Shown: in pieces, positions 13,007-15,359 of the stretch
Layout of the letters: each line of letters starts with the position of its first letter
Position numbering within the stretch: the stretch's first letter is position 1
Origin: Sva-07 sp041685755
GTDB lineage: Bacteria; Actinomycetota; Acidimicrobiia; Acidimicrobiales; Ilumatobacteraceae
Assembly (NCBI GenBank): GCA_041685755.1
Contig: JAWLFC010000074.1
Location: forward strand, 1-15,359
Length of the DNA stretch: 15,359 nucleotides
Reading direction: 5' to 3'
Made by a program: the position numbers and the translations under genes
The notes under the pieces: model-generated
What the model was told of the DNA's origin: nothing
The model's input: only the letters and a program-made list of their open reading frames with translations
Databases searched by the model: none

Positions 13007-13462
13007 ATGCTCGTTCAGAATTCTCCCTTCCGTGAGCTCGACAGCCTGTTCAACCAGGCATTCGGCACCGGCCAGCGCGCTGCGTGGGCGACCGGCCGCC
13101 CGATGCCGATGGACGCCTACCGGCGTGGCGACAACGTCTGGGTCCACCTGGACCTCCCCGGCGTGACCGCCGACTCGGTCGACATCTCCGTCGAGCGCAA
13201 CGTGCTCACCGTCACCGCCGAGCGCTCCTACCAGCGCGAAGAGGGCGACCGGGTGTACTTCGACGAACGGCCCGAGGGCACGTTCCGTCGCCAGGTCACC
13301 CTCGGCGAAGGCCTCGATGCCGACGGCGTCGAAGCCGACTACACCGACGGCGTGTTGACGCTGCGCATCCCGGTCGTTCCGCAGGCCCAGCCCCGCAAGA
13401 TCAGCGTGGGCACCGGCCAGGGCACCCAGGCGATCGACACCTCCAGCGCCGACGCCAGCTGA
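13007..13462 (+). CDS. hsp20: Hsp20/alpha-crystallin small heat-shock protein
   Basis: A 151-aa ATP-independent holdase chaperone. After a short N-terminal arm (MLVQNSPFRELDSLFNQAFG) the alpha-crystallin domain spans about 33-125. It contains MDAYRRGDNVWVHLDLPGV, the strand SVERNVLTVTAERS, and the DGVLTLRIPV motif (114-123) that marks the end of the domain. The C-terminal KISV segment (131-134) supplies the I-x-V anchor used in oligomer assembly. The protein binds unfolding proteins in the cytoplasm. It has its own promoter and Shine-Dalgarno and is followed by a long hairpin, so it is likely a single-gene heat- or stress-inducible unit. The regulator is not evident. Confidence 0.94.
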   Translation: MLVQNSPFRELDSLFNQAFGTGQRAAWATGRPMPMDAYRRGDNVWVHLDLPGVTADSVDISVERNVLTVTAERSYQREEGDRVYFDERPEGTFRRQVTLGEGLDADGVEADYTDGVLTLRIPVVPQAQPRKISVGTGQGTQAIDTSSADAS

Positions 13463-13485
13463 CCCCCCGACCCCAACCCCCATTC

Positions 13486-13537
13486 CGTTTGCGGCGCGGT
13501 TTCGGTGGCCCGCCCCACCGAGATCGCGCCGCAAACG
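13486..13537 (+). terminator. 52-nt strong hairpin downstream of hsp20
   Basis: The outer 13 bp (CGTTTGCGGCGCG with CGCGCCGCAAACG), then GTTT/AGAT pairing through two G-U wobbles, then 6 bp CGGTGG/CCACCG close a 6-nt loop, making 23 paired bases. The wobbles exist only in plus-strand RNA, so the structure suits termination of hsp20. No U-tract follows. Confidence 0.65.
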
Positions 13538-13578
13538 CGTGAGGGAACAGGCGGCAGCGGAGAGCGGTTGACCGGCCC

Positions 13579-14001
13579 ATGGAACTCTCCGACGCCCTCG
13601 ACTTCATCCGCGACAAGCGCAACGGCATCCTGATCGCGCTCAAGTCCGACGGGCGTCCGCAGTCGTCCAACATCGCCTTCGCCGTCGGCAGCGATGACGT
13701 GATCCGCGTCTCGGTGACCGACGGTCGGGCCAAGACGGCGAACCTGCGGCGCGATCCCCGAGCCTCGCTCCACGTGAACCGTGACGACTTCTGGGCCTAC
13801 GCCGTGATCGAGGCCGACGTGACGATGATGCCGGTCGCAAAGTCACCCGACGACGCGACCGTCGACGCCCTCGTCGACTACTACCGCATCGTCGCCGGCG
13901 AACACGACGACTGGGACGAGTACCGCCAGGCGATGGTCGACGACCGCCGACTCATCCTCGAACTCCACCCGACCCGCGCCTACGGCATGCTCAACCGCTG
14001 A
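13579..14001 (+). CDS. PPOX-class (F420/FMN-type) split-barrel protein
   Basis: A 140-aa split beta-barrel protein of the pyridoxamine-5'-phosphate-oxidase-like superfamily. The N-terminal helix ELSDALDFIRDKRNGILIAL, the PQSSNIAFAV strand, and the KTANLRRDPRASLHV segment (52-66) match the actinobacterial small PPOX proteins that bind F420 or flavin, the group that includes Rv1155-like enzymes. The Arg-Arg-Asp-Pro-Arg turn contacts the cofactor phosphate in these families. Reaction and substrate are unknown. F420 use is likely, given the family distribution and the LLM-class enzyme in the same window, but not shown. The start is ATG 13579 with only a weak, distant GGAGAG. The gene is convergent with the acyl-CoA dehydrogenase gene, with a hairpin between them. 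Confidence 0.8.
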   Translation: MELSDALDFIRDKRNGILIALKSDGRPQSSNIAFAVGSDDVIRVSVTDGRAKTANLRRDPRASLHVNRDDFWAYAVIEADVTMMPVAKSPDDATVDALVDYYRIVAGEHDDWDEYRQAMVDDRRLILELHPTRAYGMLNR

Positions 14002-14003
14002 GT

Positions 14004-14030
14004 GTTACGAAGTGCCTGGCACTTCGTAAC
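14004..14030. terminator. Bidirectional hairpin between convergent PPOX and acyl-CoA dehydrogenase genes
   Basis: A perfect 12-bp stem (GTTACGAAGTGC with GCACTTCGTAAC) has a 3-nt CTG loop, 2 nt after the PPOX stop and 4 nt from the dehydrogenase stop. It shares the GTTACG/CGTAAC base and the CTG loop with the hairpin at 6294-6326. Confidence 0.75.
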
Positions 14031-14034
14031 TTCG

Positions 14035-15357
14035 TCAGGTGTTCTTGGGGAGCTCGGAGAAGGGGACGACCTTGTCCTGGTTCGGCTCCTTGGGCAGGCC
14101 GAGCACGCGCTCGCCGATGATGTTCTTCTGCACCTGGTCGGTGCCGCCGTAGATCGGCGGCGCCTGCGCGAACAGCGCCATCTCGGTCACGAACCCGAGG
14201 AACGGGTTGCCGGTCGCGGCGTCGAGCGCCTTGCGGTTCTCGGAGTCGTAGGCGTGCAGCATCCCCTGCGGGCCGACGATGCTCAGCCCGAGGTCGCGCT
14301 GCAGGCGCACCATGTCGCTCATCGACAGCTTGGCGATGTTGCCCATGCCGGCGATGTCCTCGCCCTTTGCCTTCGCAGCCTTCACCCGCAGGTTGTTGAT
14401 GCGGCCGAGCTGGCTCATCGTGTAGAGGCGGACGAGGTCCTGACGGATGGTGGGATCGTTCGCCACGCCGGCGCCCTGGGCGAGGCTGATCATCATCTTC
14501 GCGGTGTCGCGGAACGCCGCTCCGCCGCTGGCGGCCGGCTTGCCCGGATCGCGGACGTAGTCACCGGCTCGCGTGTCCAACTGCCCGGCGACCGTGCCGG
14601 GGATGGCGGCGCTGGCCGAGCTGCTGCCGCCGCCGGCGCCGAGGCCGGCGCGCTCGTGAGCAAGCGTGGTGTTGGCCACGGCCCAACCATTGTTGAGCCC
14701 ACCGATCACGGCGTCGGCCGACACGCGGGCATCGGACATGAACACCTCGTTGAACAGTGCTCGTCCCGTCAGCTCGCGCAGCGGACGCACGTCGACACCC
14801 TCCTGGTGCATGTCGATGGCGAAGTAGGTGATTCCCTGGTGCTTGGGGACGTCGGAGTTCGTGCGGGCGATCAGCATCCCGAGGTCGGCGTAGTGGCCAC
14901 CGGAGGTCCACACCTTCTGACCGTTGACGACGTATTCCTCGCCGTCGAGCATCGCCTTGGCCTGCAGACCGGCGAGGTCGGAGCCGGCGCCGGGCTCGCT
15001 GAACAACTGGCACCACGCCTGTTTCCCGGTGACGATGTCGCGGACGTACTTCTCGATCTGTTCGGGCGTGCCGTGGGTGGCGATCGTCGGCGCCGCCAGC
15101 AGCAGCCCGAGGCCACCGGGCGCCCCGAGTGCGCCGAACTCGGCGATCGCGTTCTGCACGAGCACGGCGTCGCCGCGCGACAGGCCCCGCCCGTAGGCGT
15201 TCTCGGGCAGCGTCGGCGCCGACCAGCCGGCGAGGCCGAGCCGTTCCCACCACTCGGCGACGGTGAGGTCGGGATCCCAGTTCTCCTCGAGCCAGGTGCG
15301 CACCTCGTCGACGACGTCGTTGCTGGTCGAAGCGGGGCGTTCGGTCGTGTCGGTCAT
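14035..15357 (-). CDS. Acyl-CoA dehydrogenase (FadE-type)
   Basis: A 440-aa FAD-dependent acyl-CoA dehydrogenase, complete from ATG 15357 to its stop at 14035. The N-terminal helical domain is followed by the middle beta-domain with LFSEPGAGSDLAG (118-130) and NGQKVWTSGG (145-154), which contact FAD and acyl-CoA. The C-terminal helical domain ends with IYGGTDQVQKN and GERVLGLPKEP. The enzyme forms a trans-2 double bond in acyl-CoA and passes electrons to ETF. At the YEGT position that carries the catalytic Glu in the medium-chain enzyme, this protein has YGGT. A base on another helix, possibly Glu235 in LAHERAG, would be needed, as in the isovaleryl-CoA branch. A Gly/Ser/Ala-rich segment (239-280) follows that helix. 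The substrate is unknown. Confidence 0.93.
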   Translation of the reverse strand: MTDTTERPASTSNDVVDEVRTWLEENWDPDLTVAEWWERLGLAGWSAPTLPENAYGRGLSRGDAVLVQNAIAEFGALGAPGGLGLLLAAPTIATHGTPEQIEKYVRDIVTGKQAWCQLFSEPGAGSDLAGLQAKAMLDGEEYVVNGQKVWTSGGHYADLGMLIARTNSDVPKHQGITYFAIDMHQEGVDVRPLRELTGRALFNEVFMSDARVSADAVIGGLNNGWAVANTTLAHERAGLGAGGGSSSASAAIPGTVAGQLDTRAGDYVRDPGKPAASGGAAFRDTAKMMISLAQGAGVANDPTIRQDLVRLYTMSQLGRINNLRVKAAKAKGEDIAGMGNIAKLSMSDMVRLQRDLGLSIVGPQGMLHAYDSENRKALDAATGNPFLGFVTEMALFAQAPPIYGGTDQVQKNIIGERVLGLPKEPNQDKVVPFSELPKNT

Positions 15358-15359
15358 CC

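Noticed and set aside
1..15359. A sortase substrate with an LPxTG-like sorting signal in the window
   Set aside because: No protein here ends with such a motif, a hydrophobic stretch and a basic tail.

Overview
The window looks like chromosomal DNA of a high-GC actinobacterium. The most likely group is Acidimicrobiia (Ilumatobacter-like), judged from the strong G/C bias at third codon positions, frequent GTG starts with 4-nt ATGA/GTGA overlaps, a genome-encoded tRNA CCA end, F420-type oxidoreductase families, and a secreted protein built from 'DTR' repeats. This assignment is an inference from style and gene families, not from a marker-gene search.

Layout, left to right. (1) Positions 1-780, minus strand: a toxin-antitoxin pocket (start of a PIN-domain VapC toxin cut by the window edge, its VapB-like antitoxin, and an orphan MNT-type nucleotidyltransferase with a damaged or non-standard 5' end). 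It lies directly downstream of the 3' end of a tRNA-Thr(TGT) gene. (2) 837/882-1823, plus: a sulfotransferase-family protein whose 3' end overlaps the next gene tail-to-tail. (3) 1798-5599, minus: a compact run ispD-ispF-rlmB-sortase. The first three genes overlap by 4 nt and the sortase follows after 9 nt. The sortase protein has a Tat signal, three DTR repeats and a C-terminal sortase domain. (4) 5619-6293, plus: a CRP/FNR-family regulator, divergent from ispD. (5) 6328-7993, minus: an LLM-class (F420-type) oxidoreductase followed by a dienelactone-hydrolase-family protein. (6) 8053-12912, plus: five ABC-transporter genes, made up of two paralogous FtsX/MacB-type permeases plus their ATPase, then a DrrA/DrrB-type pair. 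Genes within each group overlap by 4 nt, and the groups are separated by a 114-nt gap holding a 31-bp tandem repeat. (7) 13007-13462, plus: an Hsp20 small heat-shock protein with its own clear promoter and Shine-Dalgarno. (8) 13579-14001, plus: a small PPOX/F420-type flavin-fold protein. (9) 14035-15357, minus: a complete acyl-CoA dehydrogenase.

How the genes fit together. IspD and IspF catalyse two steps of the MEP isoprenoid pathway, and RlmB modifies 23S rRNA. The sortase presumably acts outside the membrane. The ABC block would export two classes of unknown hydrophobic or amphipathic substrates. The oxidoreductase, hydrolase, PPOX protein and acyl-CoA dehydrogenase are typical of lipid or xenobiotic catabolism, but their substrates cannot be read from the sequence.

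Noncoding structure is prominent. Two perfect or near-perfect hairpins with shared GTTACG/CGTAAC ends sit exactly between the two convergent gene pairs. A 52-nt hairpin follows hsp20, and another hairpin follows the tRNA. Several genes show a TAnnnT box 6-8 nt before the start codon, which suggests leaderless transcription. There is no gene-free stretch longer than 300 bases, and I saw no CRISPR array, transposase or rRNA. Nothing clearly amounts to a new multi-gene system. The best candidates for novelty are the unusual sortase, the phased repeat ahead of drrA, the hairpin family, and the tRNA-adjacent toxin-antitoxin pocket.
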